A DNA stretch of 64,000 nucleotides from Candidatus Obscuribacterales bacterium (GTDB lineage Bacteria > Cyanobacteriota > Vampirovibrionia > Obscuribacterales > Obscuribacteraceae). Shown piece after piece: positions 7,557 through 16,883 of this stretch. Both the position numbers and the translations under genes were made by a program. Location of the stretch: assembly GCA_021732085.1 (NCBI GenBank), contig JAKFVQ010000022.1, forward strand, positions 62,001 through 126,000. The letters are read 5' to 3'. Position 1 is the stretch's first letter, and every line of letters starts with the position of its first letter. The notes beneath the pieces were generated by a model, which worked only from the letters and a program-made list of their open reading frames with translations, was not told the DNA's origin and ran no database searches.

Positions 7557-10145
7557 ATGAAAAATGCTGAATTTGATCCTGCGAGTGATAGCTCACTTTT
7601 AGATACTCAGTCCCCTGCGTCCAATGCGCTGACGGAGTTTCTTCAGTCAACTGTTTATACAGCGATACAGGCACCGGCACGCGGTTTAGCGCAGATTGTC
7701 GATCACGCGTGCGGTACGAAGTCAGAGTTAGCAATTCAGGATGCTTTTAAGCAGGTCCACATTGAAGAGCCGAAGCCGAACAAGTTCGGCACAGATAGAT
7801 GGTACGCGCAACAACTTGGCAATGCATGCGGAATGATTCTACCTTTGGTGCTTCTGCGCGGTGCGGCAAAAGGCGTGGGAAGCGCCTTGCTTGATACCGA
7901 ACTGTCGAAAGGTTCAAGTAACTGCATCAGTAAGTTTGCCATGGATACAAGTGCAAAAGCACTTGCTGGTAAGGAAGTTCTTCTGTCCGGGTTTGTAGGC
8001 GGTGCCTACGGTGGTTTGCTTACGCCGACAGATCCATCACATGTAGGAAAGCAAGACTTCTTCTCTGATCGCTTCAAGCACGGAAGCAACGATATGTTGC
8101 TGTTCTCAACCCTAGGGCTTACGAATCATGCTGCGGGTAGCGCCCTTTCCAAGCTTGCAAATGCAGTGGAAAGCAAGGGACTTTCCGTTGGGCTGGCAAC
8201 TACTCTGCCGGCGGTGCTTCGTTCACCATTTGTAAGCGGCGCTGTTTCTGGAGTTCCAGCCGGCATTGCGTGTGCTGAGTTAGGTGCCTGGTCTAATGGT
8301 CAGAGATTTGCCACGCAAGACCAATTGAAAGAAAGTGTCGTGGCTATGTCATTTATTGGCGGTGCCTTTGGAGCCGCATCAGATTTTTCGAGAACGGATG
8401 GTCCGAGACTTGCAACAAAACCGGAAAGGAAGCTGGAAGTTAAGCCAGAAAGCGAGTCTTCACTAGAAACACCAGAGCCAAAAGACGCTTCCAGCGTTTC
8501 GCCAACGACTAGCAAGTCCGCTGAAGTGACAGTAAAGAAGAATGCACTGCCAGAGAGTATTGAATCTTTAATCGCACAAACTGATCGGGAGAAGGCTCAG
8601 TCGTGGAGAGAGCAGATGTTCTCTACTGATATGAATGTAAAGCAGTCTGAGACAGTGAATAGCGATGGCAGCAGAATGATACTCTGGGAAAATGGATTCA
8701 ACACCATCGATTACCCTGATGGAAGCTCGTATTACTTCGCGCCTGATGGAACCTTTGTTTTAGAAATTTCTCGACTCCCTTCTAATCGGAGAATGGAACG
8801 ATGGGGCGATGGGATTGTCGATATAAGGACCAAAAATGGGAGTCTGCTGGAGTCCAAAGATCCGGACGGCAGCTCATGTCGATTTGAAACACCAGAGAAG
8901 GGACTCGATCGAAGAATTGAACGAGATTCTGAGGGAAGGGAAACAATCTACGAAACCTACCGCTTTAAGCAAGGTGAGCGAAGATGGATCGATTCCATTA
9001 AAATCCGCCCCGATGGATCGAAATCGGTGAAGTATGTAAGTTGGGATGAGTATCATCAGAGACCGGATGGCACCGGCGAGTTTATGGTTCGGAATTCAAA
9101 TTTGGATGACATTGGCTTTCCGGTAGGAGCTGGTGAGGTCAAATTTGAATTCGATCGAGATAAAGGAATCAGTAAGTTCTCTTGTTCCGATGGGACCGAA
9201 ATTGAGAGTTCGTCCGACTATTACTCATGGAAAAGACCCGATGGTCGAATCTATACAAAGACTAAAGAGAAGACACACACGGTTTTTCCCGATGGCAAGG
9301 AAGAGCATGACTATAAGGATGGAGTTCGTTTCGTAGATAACGGCGACGGAACGGGCACACTTAAAAATGATGATGGAACTAGTCAAACTCTCGGGCTACG
9401 CAAGATTATTGCCAATGATGACTACTTTGTCTTCTACGAGCAAGGCGCTAACGCGGCGCAACTATTCAAGTCCATAAAGTTCTTCGATACCAAATATGGT
9501 AAGGAAGAAACAGAAGCCAAAATGTATCGTGCAAATGAATTTTTGAAGAAACCTGAATCAGTCGAACTAATGGCGGATATGCCACGAGGATGTGTTCCGT
9601 TGGGATTTGGACACTTGCGTTTTGCATTCCTCAGTCCATCCGGTGACGTGCTGTGCATTGGCCCGAATGTCGAACGTCCTCCCTGCCCTGCGCTATTGCA
9701 GGCGAAGGACAGGAAGGTCTATGGAAGGTACCAAGTGGAAACATTGCCGTATGCTGATCATAATATCAGTGAAGCTGAGATGGATGCATTACGATCGCAG
9801 TTCATACAGTTTAGCGAAACAGACAAGCAGCATCTCGCTCCATCGGAATGGCTGATGATTGATTCCAAAATTGAGAACGTCGGAAGGTTGGCTGATGGAC
9901 GCATAGTTGTAATTGATCCGGATTGTATGAACCTAGTGGATACTCCTCACTGGGTTCCTCTGCTGGATAATCGAAAAATTGAAATCTCCTACAGAAGAGC
10001 AATCGATGCACTACTAAGAGAAGGAAATGCAACAGCTGCTGCGAACATGTATAAACGTTTGGCTGCGGCGTGTTTGAGACAAGGAAGGCATGAGCAAGCC
10101 GAAATGGCATATGCTCGGGCGAAAGAACTTAAGTTAAGCCCATGA
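7557..10145 (+). CDS. Large modular protein with possible kinase-like C-terminal domain
   Basis: 862 residues from the ATG at 7557; a GTG nine bases upstream is an alternative start. Order: a polar N-terminus; an Ala/Gly-rich hydrophobic region (about 85-275; GFVGGAYGGLLTP, SGAVSGVPAGIACAELGAW); a charged Pro/Ser-rich linker; a region of recurring x-P-D-G-x beta motifs (about 370-610; RPDGSK, RPDGTG, FPDGKE); a C-terminal domain (about 650-800); and a short TPR-like tail. The C-terminal domain has D769-x4-N774 followed by LADGRIVVID (D787), spaced like the catalytic Asp, metal-binding Asn and metal-binding Asp of protein-kinase-like folds. That assignment is inference. The overall plan resembles the giant genes at 18-23 kb and 44-51 kb. 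Confidence 0.75.
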   Translation: MKNAEFDPASDSSLLDTQSPASNALTEFLQSTVYTAIQAPARGLAQIVDHACGTKSELAIQDAFKQVHIEEPKPNKFGTDRWYAQQLGNACGMILPLVLLRGAAKGVGSALLDTELSKGSSNCISKFAMDTSAKALAGKEVLLSGFVGGAYGGLLTPTDPSHVGKQDFFSDRFKHGSNDMLLFSTLGLTNHAAGSALSKLANAVESKGLSVGLATTLPAVLRSPFVSGAVSGVPAGIACAELGAWSNGQRFATQDQLKESVVAMSFIGGAFGAASDFSRTDGPRLATKPERKLEVKPESESSLETPEPKDASSVSPTTSKSAEVTVKKNALPESIESLIAQTDREKAQSWREQMFSTDMNVKQSETVNSDGSRMILWENGFNTIDYPDGSSYYFAPDGTFVLEISRLPSNRRMERWGDGIVDIRTKNGSLLESKDPDGSSCRFETPEKGLDRRIERDSEGRETIYETYRFKQGERRWIDSIKIRPDGSKSVKYVSWDEYHQRPDGTGEFMVRNSNLDDIGFPVGAGEVKFEFDRDKGISKFSCSDGTEIESSSDYYSWKRPDGRIYTKTKEKTHTVFPDGKEEHDYKDGVRFVDNGDGTGTLKNDDGTSQTLGLRKIIANDDYFVFYEQGANAAQLFKSIKFFDTKYGKEETEAKMYRANEFLKKPESVELMADMPRGCVPLGFGHLRFAFLSPSGDVLCIGPNVERPPCPALLQAKDRKVYGRYQVETLPYADHNISEAEMDALRSQFIQFSETDKQHLAPSEWLMIDSKIENVGRLADGRIVVIDPDCMNLVDTPHWVPLLDNRKIEISYRRAIDALLREGNATAAANMYKRLAAACLRQGRHEQAEMAYARAKELKLSP

Positions 10146-10195
10146 TGGCTACGATTGGATGTGAGTCTTTTTTGTCATTCACTTGGAAGCGCGTC

Positions 10196-10999
10196 TTATC
10201 GACAACTGAGAATTGTCAAGGCGATTACTGGAATAACAGCAGCTATTGCCACAGCGGCTATTGCTTTTGCGCGCGATAATGCGTGAAGTTGCCGGATAGC
10301 AATAATGTCTAGCACCACACCATATATTGGAGTAATTAAATTCACCACAGGAATGCTACTGAGCGCCCAGGCCGCGCTGGCAAAAGAATAGGCGGCCGCC
10401 GTTGCACGAAAGCCGACGGTACTTCCTAGGAGTCGTGTGATGGCATGCGCGATTCCAGCCAGTAAGCATGTACTCGCTATTATGGTGCAAAAATTTCCGA
10501 CGAAGAGAAAGGCGCCCAGCTTTGCAGAAAGTATGAACACCTGCATGTTTCCATCTTTGGCGAAAGCCGCGACCGCGCCAGGAACTTTATCCGGAGGTAC
10601 GTTGGCTGCCACTGCAATGAGAGGAGTTAGCAATATTCCGAAAACAACTACGAAGGCGCTCAGAATCGAAGCAAATGCCGATGCCAGCAAATAGAACATT
10701 AACGTCAAAATGAACGCGTTTATGAGCGATGCTATTAAGGCCGTTTTTGCGAGGTAGACCACACTTCTTCGATAGCTACATTGCTCGCGTAACTGCTCAA
10801 AGAATTCTCGTGGTGTAAACAAAACGGACTTTGTCTGTTCCAGCCAAGAAAGCGAGTTGATAGAAGTATGTCCTCTGCAGAATGGCTGAATTATATCGTA
10901 TACGGAATCGTAATGATCGCTATCGGTGAAGTCTCGCTCTATCCTTCTGGTCGATGTCTGCAGGGAGAACTCGCGTGTAACTAATTTATGCCAGTCCAC
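10196..10999 (-). CDS. Yip1-like multi-pass membrane protein
   Basis: The body has the Yip1-family look: the entry motif SWLEQTKSVLFTPREFFEQL followed by about five hydrophobic helices and a short basic tail (IAIRQLHALSRAKAIA). Yip1-domain proteins are polytopic membrane proteins of mostly unknown bacterial role. The start is uncertain. The open frame runs to 11284 but would then overlap the opposite gene whose start at 11102 has a good ribosome site, so I chose the GTG at 10999, preceded by TAGAG. A start nearer the SWLEQ motif would also be reasonable. Confidence 0.65.
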   Translation of the reverse strand: MDWHKLVTREFSLQTSTRRIERDFTDSDHYDSVYDIIQPFCRGHTSINSLSWLEQTKSVLFTPREFFEQLREQCSYRRSVVYLAKTALIASLINAFILTLMFYLLASAFASILSAFVVVFGILLTPLIAVAANVPPDKVPGAVAAFAKDGNMQVFILSAKLGAFLFVGNFCTIIASTCLLAGIAHAITRLLGSTVGFRATAAAYSFASAAWALSSIPVVNLITPIYGVVLDIIAIRQLHALSRAKAIAAVAIAAVIPVIALTILSCR

Positions 11000-11101
11000 A
11001 GATACTCTAGAATAATTGTACTTCGCTATGCATAATGTTCTAGCTGGAGCAAAGTTATCTGGTTTGCCAGCGAGCGCCCTACAACTTCCAGGAAATCTTA
11101 C

Positions 11102-11968
11102 ATGTTCAAAAGTCATTGCTTGCAAAAGACACTGATTAGCGCTCTGAGTTGCGCCGTAATAATTTCGCTTGTGAATCTGCCTCTCGTCGGCGCTGAGGAG
11201 GAGCCCCGGTGGACTCTTGAATATGGGGAAATTAAAGCCGGCAAGACAGCTTACACATTCATGCCGAGCACGAAAGTAGAGCAAAGCGCACCGGGGGATT
11301 TATCAAAAACATCTAGTTCAATGAGACCCGGCACGGCTGTACAAGTCATTGAAAAATTGGCAAAGACTGAAACGGTGAATGGATTCGAAGATTTCTTTTA
11401 CAAGGTAAAAGTAGCACCACAAGCTGGAGTAGCGGTGCCATTTACAGGAATCGTCTGGGGCGGTTACTTAAGTAAATCCGCGATGCCACAAGGCAAGGCG
11501 ATGCTCATTCTTTCAATTTCAGGAACTGGAAAAGACAAAGTCGGAAAAAATGCGAAAGCTATTTTGATCGACAATGGAAATGTGCTCTCTGAAGCTTCGT
11601 TTGAACCGATCGAACTGCCGGAATCTCACTCCTATTCTTATTCCATTTCCGCATCAAAGTTCGCTTCCGATGGATTTGCGGGCAAACCGCCAATCACCAT
11701 ATTCCGGTTCGAATATGGCGCGTGTGACTATCCTTTTGGCGATGTTCTGATCAGCACAGTCGGCAATAAGGTGCGCTTCCTTTTAAAGGAGGTTGACTCA
11801 GGCAACGAAACTGGTGGCACGGGGCATGAGTTCGTTCTGCCCAATCAGAAAGGTGGAATTAAAAACAAATTGATTGTTGTGCGCACGACAGAAGACACCG
11901 AGGCAAAAAAGAAGCAAAAAACTCGAAGAATATATCAATGGAATGGGACAAAGTTCGTTGCCGAATAG
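11102..11968 (+). CDS. Secreted protein of unknown function
   Basis: A 288-residue protein with a signal peptide (residues 1-31, ending LVGAEE) and AGGAAA eight bases before the ATG. The mature part is beta-rich: residues 33-130 contain KAGKTAYTFMPSTKVEQSAP and look like an SH3-type fold, and a second half (about 135-280) contains FRFEYGACDYPFGDVLISTV. I do not recognise the family. The next gene, another secreted protein, begins 71 bp downstream on the same strand, so cotranscription is possible. Confidence 0.7.
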   Translation: MFKSHCLQKTLISALSCAVIISLVNLPLVGAEEEPRWTLEYGEIKAGKTAYTFMPSTKVEQSAPGDLSKTSSSMRPGTAVQVIEKLAKTETVNGFEDFFYKVKVAPQAGVAVPFTGIVWGGYLSKSAMPQGKAMLILSISGTGKDKVGKNAKAILIDNGNVLSEASFEPIELPESHSYSYSISASKFASDGFAGKPPITIFRFEYGACDYPFGDVLISTVGNKVRFLLKEVDSGNETGGTGHEFVLPNQKGGIKNKLIVVRTTEDTEAKKKQKTRRIYQWNGTKFVAE

Positions 11969-12039
11969 GTGTGCATTGGCTAGAGACAGGGACTCAGCTT
12001 TTATGCGAAGATTATGATAACCAAATCAATGGAGAGGCT

Positions 12040-12630
12040 ATGAAAAAATTTCCGTGGCTTGCGCTCTTTGCATTCGTATGTATCTCCGTGCCGTCTTATG
12101 CTGAGGCCATAAAAGGAAGTGTCAGCAAGAATGCAAAACATAATGGACCGGTAACAAAAGCTGTAAAAGTAACGGCGGGCGCCACGGTAAAGACGGGTAA
12201 AGTAGCAACCGGAGCTACCATTAAAGCGGGGAAGGTGGTCACCGGCGCGACGATCAAGACCGGTAAGGTGGCGACCGGCGCGACGATTAAGACCGGCAAG
12301 GTAGTGACCGGCGCGACGATCAAAACAGGCAAAGTAGCAACCGGTGCTACGATCAAGACGGGCAAAGTAGTTACTGGCGCGACGATCAAGACAGGCAAGG
12401 TAGCGACTGGCGCCACGATTAAGGCAGGAAAAGTAGCAACTGGTGCGACGATCAAAACAGGCAAGGTGGCTACCGGGGCCACGATCAAGGTAGGAAAAGT
12501 AGCAACTGGCGCGACGATCAAAACAGGTAAGATGGCAACCGGTGCCACAATAAAAGCATTTAAAGTATCGGCAAATGGTGTTAAAAAGGGCTTGAGAGGC
12601 ACGGGCGACTTGCTCAAGAAAGCCTTTTAA
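12040..12630 (+). CDS. Secreted 11-residue-repeat Lys/Thr-rich protein
   Basis: 196 residues from the ATG at 12040, preceded by GGAGAGG; a longer in-frame opening exists but lacks this signal. A signal peptide (about 1-22, ending YAEA) is followed by a basic linker, then eleven consecutive copies of TGKVATGATIK with only A/V/T and V/M swaps, flanked by degenerate units, and a basic C-terminus. Strict hydrophobic/Thr/Gly/Lys alternation suggests a beta-solenoid or amyloid-like fibre with a lysine ladder, probably at the cell surface. This is inference; I know no named family. Confidence 0.75.
   Translation: MKKFPWLALFAFVCISVPSYAEAIKGSVSKNAKHNGPVTKAVKVTAGATVKTGKVATGATIKAGKVVTGATIKTGKVATGATIKTGKVVTGATIKTGKVATGATIKTGKVVTGATIKTGKVATGATIKAGKVATGATIKTGKVATGATIKVGKVATGATIKTGKMATGATIKAFKVSANGVKKGLRGTGDLLKKAF
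12193..12555 (+). repeat. Eleven tandem 33-bp coding repeats
   Basis: An uninterrupted array of eleven 33-bp units encoding xGKxxTGATIK. Copies differ at many synonymous third positions (ACC/ACT, GGC/GGT, AAG/AAA) while the protein unit is nearly invariant, pointing to an old array held by protein-level selection rather than a recent slippage expansion. Confidence 0.95.
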
Positions 12631-12767
12631 CATCGAGACTTTTCTTTATTTGAACATACATGTGTTGCTAAGTCTTTGCTGATTGGCAAAGCATTTGTTC
12701 GATGATTTATTCCTATTGGCAGAGAAAGTAATAGGCTGTGAGGATTTCTTCGGATTAACACTCCGAG

Positions 12768-15377
12768 CTATTCGACACTCTTCTTCTTTCTCGGTTTCTT
12801 TTCTTTCGGCGGCGGCGTCTCGCTGAGGGCCGTGCTTGCTTTGCTCGGCTGCGCTGGCTTGTCCGTCGATACTGCTTGTGACGAATTCATCAGCTCAGTT
12901 ATTCGGTCGGCATTTAGCCTGACGAAATCAAGGATGTCCGCTGAGATGCCACACTGTCGTGCCAGGGATTCCAATAATACATCTTTCATTTCCAGCATGG
13001 TTGCCAGCTTCTTTATTCGCGTAAATTCTTCCGGTAGTTGGCTGAGCGAGAGATCTGCTGGAGGATGCAGCTTTCCATCCGCATCCGGGAGCCATGCCTC
13101 AGCCTGTAGCTGTTTTATCCATTTTGGCTTAGCTCTCTCGTTAATCATACGCGAACGGAAATCACGAGGGACCTCCGCGAAGGGTGGGTCACTATTGCTA
13201 ACAATCTCACAGAGCACAAACCAAAGAATGCGTGAGTAATTTGCTCGTTTGGATGGAACCTCGTTGGAGAACCTCACCAAGAACTCCCTTAAGCCCTGCA
13301 TTTCGTGGTCCACGGGGTTGCCGCGTTTGCGTTCGTCAGGCTCGATATTTTTCAGCTCGATTTCGGTAAGCGCATGGTTTTTAGCCCGAACAAACGAAGG
13401 GTACTGACGCAGTCCCATCAAATCCAGCTGAGGAAGTATGTCTTGCGCTTCCGGAGGCAGATCAGGAAACCAGACATTTTCTGCCGTTTTGAAAAAGTTT
13501 ACGAGCCGATCTGTTGGCGCGTAGAGATCAGTTGGACGCATAAGAGTTGTACTGCGTAATTCGCCATGGCGGCCTCGTAACCAGCTGATAACTTTCAATT
13601 TGCTTTCCAGCAAATTGACTTGATTGCGATCGGCTTGACGAAAGGCGGATGCTATTTTGCAAACGTTGGCATTATAAGTTTCGTCGTCCGGCAAAGTGGC
13701 TTCATTGGCTGCCAGCTGAGGAATGAGTGAGGTCAATGTTTCATACAGGTCATCAGGCTCTGTGATTCCGAGCTGCTGTAGAAATGCTTTTGCGCCTCTA
13801 TCTTTCAACAAATCTGCTTTCACAAGAGGTAAGTCAGAAACGCCCTTCATCGGGAAATATGCATTCAACTTCCCAAGCGAATCGATGGCAATAACGTGAG
13901 AATTGTTTTGAAGTCGCACCACAGGTAGTGAACGTAGTCTTTTGATTATCAGCGAATCTTGCTGGTTGCAAAAATTGTAGAAGCGGATCATCCAGTCATC
14001 TGACTGCCTGGCCAAATATCGTTCTTCGATTACATTGAGGATGTCCATGATAGTGATTTTTCGTACACCAAGATCATTCGTCAAATATTCGGACAATTCC
14101 TTCTTGTCCGCTATGGACGGAGCCAGCCAATCAGCGCCTTCTCCCAGTTTGAAGAGCACAGATATTTCTTCGCGCCCAAAGAGGTTTCGAATTTCGGTAT
14201 TCGAAGGGATTAACAGAAGTCGAGCCGGTGCGTTTCCACCAGAAAGAGTGGGCAACACAGGCTCATCGAGGAAGAGCTGCCTTGTCTTGTCGAATATTAC
14301 TCGAAAGATGTCTCCAGATGGGAATTGGCGGCTATCAATAGCAACAGTAGAGAGACTATCACCGTTGATCATGTTTTCTTTCTTGAATTGCAAGAGTGCG
14401 ACCTTAAGCAAATCAACGGACGCTTTAATAAAATGCACGTTTTGATCGTAACTGTTGTTATCTAGATTGTCTCGAGATGGAGTTGTTAGAAAGGGCGCGT
14501 TAATGAGATAACCCACCGGCACCTTTTTGTGCGTCGGAAAGCACACATGCAGCAGGGATGGTTCGACCTTGCAAATTTGACTTCCGCCCGCACTCGGCTG
14601 ATCTAGAAAGGCTATCTCAACACGGTGAGATGCAGATTCGAGTTCTACCTGCATAGAGAATACGCGCCATTCCTCGGCGTATTTTCCATATTTACCAATG
14701 CTGCTCACGTAGTAATCGATGCCAGGCGCAGCGCTTTGACTTTCATTGCCATTCTTGGCTTCATTCTGCAATATCTGATGTGAAAGAACTGCCTTTCTCA
14801 ATTCGCCATTACGGTTGCTAGGCAGGCGCCATTTTATAGAACGAATCGAGTTCAAGAATATAAGGCTGCGTGAATCAAGGTCGACAAGCGCTTTCGATAT
14901 TTCCTCCACCATTTTTTCAGGAGCGAAATCCAGCCGATCGAATGGGAAAATGAAAAGAGTGCGATCAGATTCTAAGTCTCTTGGAGGAATTTCATAGGGA
15001 CGCACATAGTCCTGGATACAGAATGAGAAATCTTGGGAATAAATTTCCGGGCGCGTAGTGTAGTTGTAGACTGCTTTAAAACCGATTCCGAATTTGCCGA
15101 CTTTGGTGGCGTCATCCTTTTTCGTTCCTTCGGCAATTCTTGAAATCGCCTCTACGTCACGAGCACTGAATGCGCGCCCGTTGTGAGAAAACTCCAGGCG
15201 GTCTGGGTGAAGTCTGAATTCGACTTCAGACGCATTGACATCAGAAGCATTCTGAATCAGCTCGAAGATGAAATGCGATCGTTCCGGATAAATGGATCGC
15301 AATAGGTCTAAATGGCTCTTTCCAGTGCCATATTCAATTAGGTTTCGAGCTCTAATTTCGTCAAGATCAATTTCCAT
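12768..15377 (-). CDS. Sacsin/HSP90-like GHKL ATPase protein
   Basis: An 869-residue protein whose first ~200 residues form a Bergerat-fold ATPase: E39-L-I-Q-N43 in the N box, SHNG (64-67) at the nucleotide-binding Asp-Gly position, and GKFGIGFKAVY (94-104) as the lid/G2 motif. This motif set matches the sacsin N-terminal repeat and its bacterial relatives rather than sensor kinases. The remaining ~650 residues are alpha/beta sequence without recognised motifs, ending in a Lys/Pro-rich tail (PPPKEKKPRKKK). Related ATPases occur in chaperone-like and some anti-phage contexts, but no nuclease or helicase partner is adjacent, so defence is speculative. Confidence 0.85.
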   Translation of the reverse strand: MEIDLDEIRARNLIEYGTGKSHLDLLRSIYPERSHFIFELIQNASDVNASEVEFRLHPDRLEFSHNGRAFSARDVEAISRIAEGTKKDDATKVGKFGIGFKAVYNYTTRPEIYSQDFSFCIQDYVRPYEIPPRDLESDRTLFIFPFDRLDFAPEKMVEEISKALVDLDSRSLIFLNSIRSIKWRLPSNRNGELRKAVLSHQILQNEAKNGNESQSAAPGIDYYVSSIGKYGKYAEEWRVFSMQVELESASHRVEIAFLDQPSAGGSQICKVEPSLLHVCFPTHKKVPVGYLINAPFLTTPSRDNLDNNSYDQNVHFIKASVDLLKVALLQFKKENMINGDSLSTVAIDSRQFPSGDIFRVIFDKTRQLFLDEPVLPTLSGGNAPARLLLIPSNTEIRNLFGREEISVLFKLGEGADWLAPSIADKKELSEYLTNDLGVRKITIMDILNVIEERYLARQSDDWMIRFYNFCNQQDSLIIKRLRSLPVVRLQNNSHVIAIDSLGKLNAYFPMKGVSDLPLVKADLLKDRGAKAFLQQLGITEPDDLYETLTSLIPQLAANEATLPDDETYNANVCKIASAFRQADRNQVNLLESKLKVISWLRGRHGELRSTTLMRPTDLYAPTDRLVNFFKTAENVWFPDLPPEAQDILPQLDLMGLRQYPSFVRAKNHALTEIELKNIEPDERKRGNPVDHEMQGLREFLVRFSNEVPSKRANYSRILWFVLCEIVSNSDPPFAEVPRDFRSRMINERAKPKWIKQLQAEAWLPDADGKLHPPADLSLSQLPEEFTRIKKLATMLEMKDVLLESLARQCGISADILDFVRLNADRITELMNSSQAVSTDKPAQPSKASTALSETPPPKEKKPRKKKSVE

Positions 15378-15555
15378 TTACACTATCCATTTGAGTTTTG
15401 GTCAGTGTAACATCATCCATATGGGGTTTACAGAGTTTGGAAAAGTCTACCAAGGTATTCACTTTAGTCTGTCAGCTTGGATTCTAAGCGCCAAATCCCG
15501 CAAACCTCTGACAAGTGAACTCTCTTAGAATTCGGCTCGTTGTACATTTGCTATG

Positions 15556-16062
15556 TCAAAAGCCGCCGCCAAGAACTGCCCAAAGCACTCCCGAAACAAT
15601 TGCTACTACAATGTATTTAGCCCAGCGGGGCAGAGTCTTGATCGGGAACAACAGTAGCTGCAAAAATGTGGCTGCCGATAGCGAGCCGAGCAATTCTCTT
15701 CCGACAAGCAAAGTCAATGAATTCGACGGCAAGAAAATAGATACAAAAAGCGCGAGCGCAGATGCTATCAAAGCTGCTCGGTAAAGCAGTTTCAAATAAC
15801 CAACGGCACTTATGCTCTCATCCGTCGGAACATCTCCCAGTTTATCTTTCTGCCGTTTGGATTCTAGTGAAAATCGCGCCGCTCGAATAGCCTTCGCTCT
15901 GGCGGTTGCATTCGCCGCATCTAACAAGCGCCCTGCTTCCTTCAATGCTTCGGCAAGCTCATCCAATTTGTAAGAAACTTCAAGCGCATCTTTTCCAAAC
16001 TGATTCTCTGCCGCTTTAACGGCTTCTCCTGCAGTTGCAATTCTTGTTTCTACTTCACTCAT
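15556..16062 (-). CDS. Small membrane protein with helical-hairpin N-terminus
   Basis: 168 residues. The first ~75 form TPR-like amphipathic helices (DALEVSYKLDELAEALKEAG; LLDAANATARAKAIR), and the rest has about three transmembrane helices (residues ~93-166). It lies 178 bp upstream of the GHKL ATPase gene on the same strand, so the two may be functionally linked. A decayed copy of its 5' part lies at 17884-18049, showing that the gene was once duplicated nearby. Function unknown. Confidence 0.7.
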   Translation of the reverse strand: MSEVETRIATAGEAVKAAENQFGKDALEVSYKLDELAEALKEAGRLLDAANATARAKAIRAARFSLESKRQKDKLGDVPTDESISAVGYLKLLYRAALIASALALFVSIFLPSNSLTLLVGRELLGSLSAATFLQLLLFPIKTLPRWAKYIVVAIVSGVLWAVLGGGF

Positions 16063-16214
16063 TCTTCGGCATTCGCGTGTTGCAAATACAAGGGTAGCAG
16101 GTAACTGAAACTATGTTGATTTCTCGCATTTAGCATCTAAGCCGAAGAGCCGACTTCGCGCAAGTATCCGAAGGCAAGAACGCATTGTGGCGTCTAGCCT
16201 AGAGTCGAAATTAG

Positions 16215-16883
16215 CTAACTGCGCCAAGCGCTAGAATTGACGCCATAAGTACCAGACTTAACTCCCCAGGAGCCAGAACTGACGCCCCAGGAACCGGACT
16301 TAACTCCCCAGGAGCCAGAACTGACGCCCCAGGAACCGGACTTAACTCCCCACGAGCCAGAACTGACGCCCCAAGAACCGGACTTAACTCCCCAGGACCC
16401 AGAACTGACGCCCCAGGAACCGGACTTAACTCCCCACGAGCCAGAACTAACGTTCCACGGTCCTGATTTAACTCCCCAGGAGCCAGAGCTAACGCCCCAC
16501 GGACCTGATTTAACTCCCCAGGAGCCGGAGCTAACGCCCCAAGAATCCGGCTTGACACCCCAAGAGCCGGAATTCATTCTGAGGTTGGCGACACTTAGAA
16601 CCGCATCTGGTGCCCCATTGGATGTTATATTGCCCGTGAGATTGATTGGTGAGTTTTCTTCTTTCGGTGAAGATGGCACTAAATCGGCACTTTCTGCCTT
16701 TGGAAGAGTGATGTTTTGCTCGATGCCGGTGGACAATGTTTTGCTGGTAGAGCTGGTCGGCTGGTCAAGCCTTGCCTCTGCTGGAAGCGAGTATTGGTCT
16801 GCAGCTGTCTGAGCTTGAGCCAATTGAATCGTACAGGTCACGAGTACCCCAAACGCAATGCCAAAATAAGAAGAGCCCTTCAT
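16215..16883 (-). CDS. Secreted SGSWGV-heptad-repeat protein
   Basis: 222 residues from the ATG at 16883, which has GGGGG eight bases upstream. A signal peptide (about 1-24, ending AQAQ) and an ~85-residue polar spacer are followed by sixteen seven-residue repeats alternating SGSWGVK and SGSWGVS, ending SSAWRS. The Trp every seven residues and alternating Lys/Ser face suggest a regular beta or stacked-aromatic extracellular fibre. The family is not recognised. The array is nearly identical at DNA level, hence a recent expansion. Confidence 0.75.
   Translation of the reverse strand: MKGSSYFGIAFGVLVTCTIQLAQAQTAADQYSLPAEARLDQPTSSTSKTLSTGIEQNITLPKAESADLVPSSPKEENSPINLTGNITSNGAPDAVLSVANLRMNSGSWGVKPDSWGVSSGSWGVKSGPWGVSSGSWGVKSGPWNVSSGSWGVKSGSWGVSSGSWGVKSGSWGVSSGSWGVKSGSWGVSSGSWGVKSGSWGVSSGSWGVKSGTYGVNSSAWRS
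16236..16571 (-). repeat. Tandem 21/42-bp coding repeats
   Basis: Sixteen 21-bp units in an alternating pair pattern, so the true DNA period is 42 bp (eight copies). The unit on the plus strand is close to GCCCCAGGAACCGGACTTAA followed by CTCCCCAGGAGCCAGAACTG plus AC. Copies in the 3' two-thirds of the gene are almost identical; those closest to the 5' end (16440-16571) diverge. Confidence 0.95.

Noticed and set aside
12001-12633. Long minus-strand open frames opposite the 11-residue repeat gene
   Set aside because: They arise because the repetitive plus-strand gene keeps antisense frames free of stops; no ribosome site or sensible protein, and the plus frame has a signal peptide.
12768-16062. 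Calling the sacsin-like ATPase region a known anti-phage defence system
   Set aside because: No nuclease, helicase or other recognised defence partner is adjacent; the evidence supports only a GHKL ATPase.
16211-16558. Alternative minus frame reading PGELSPVPGASVL repeats
   Set aside because: Only a frame-shifted reading of the SGSWGV repeats, lacking a start signal and signal peptide.
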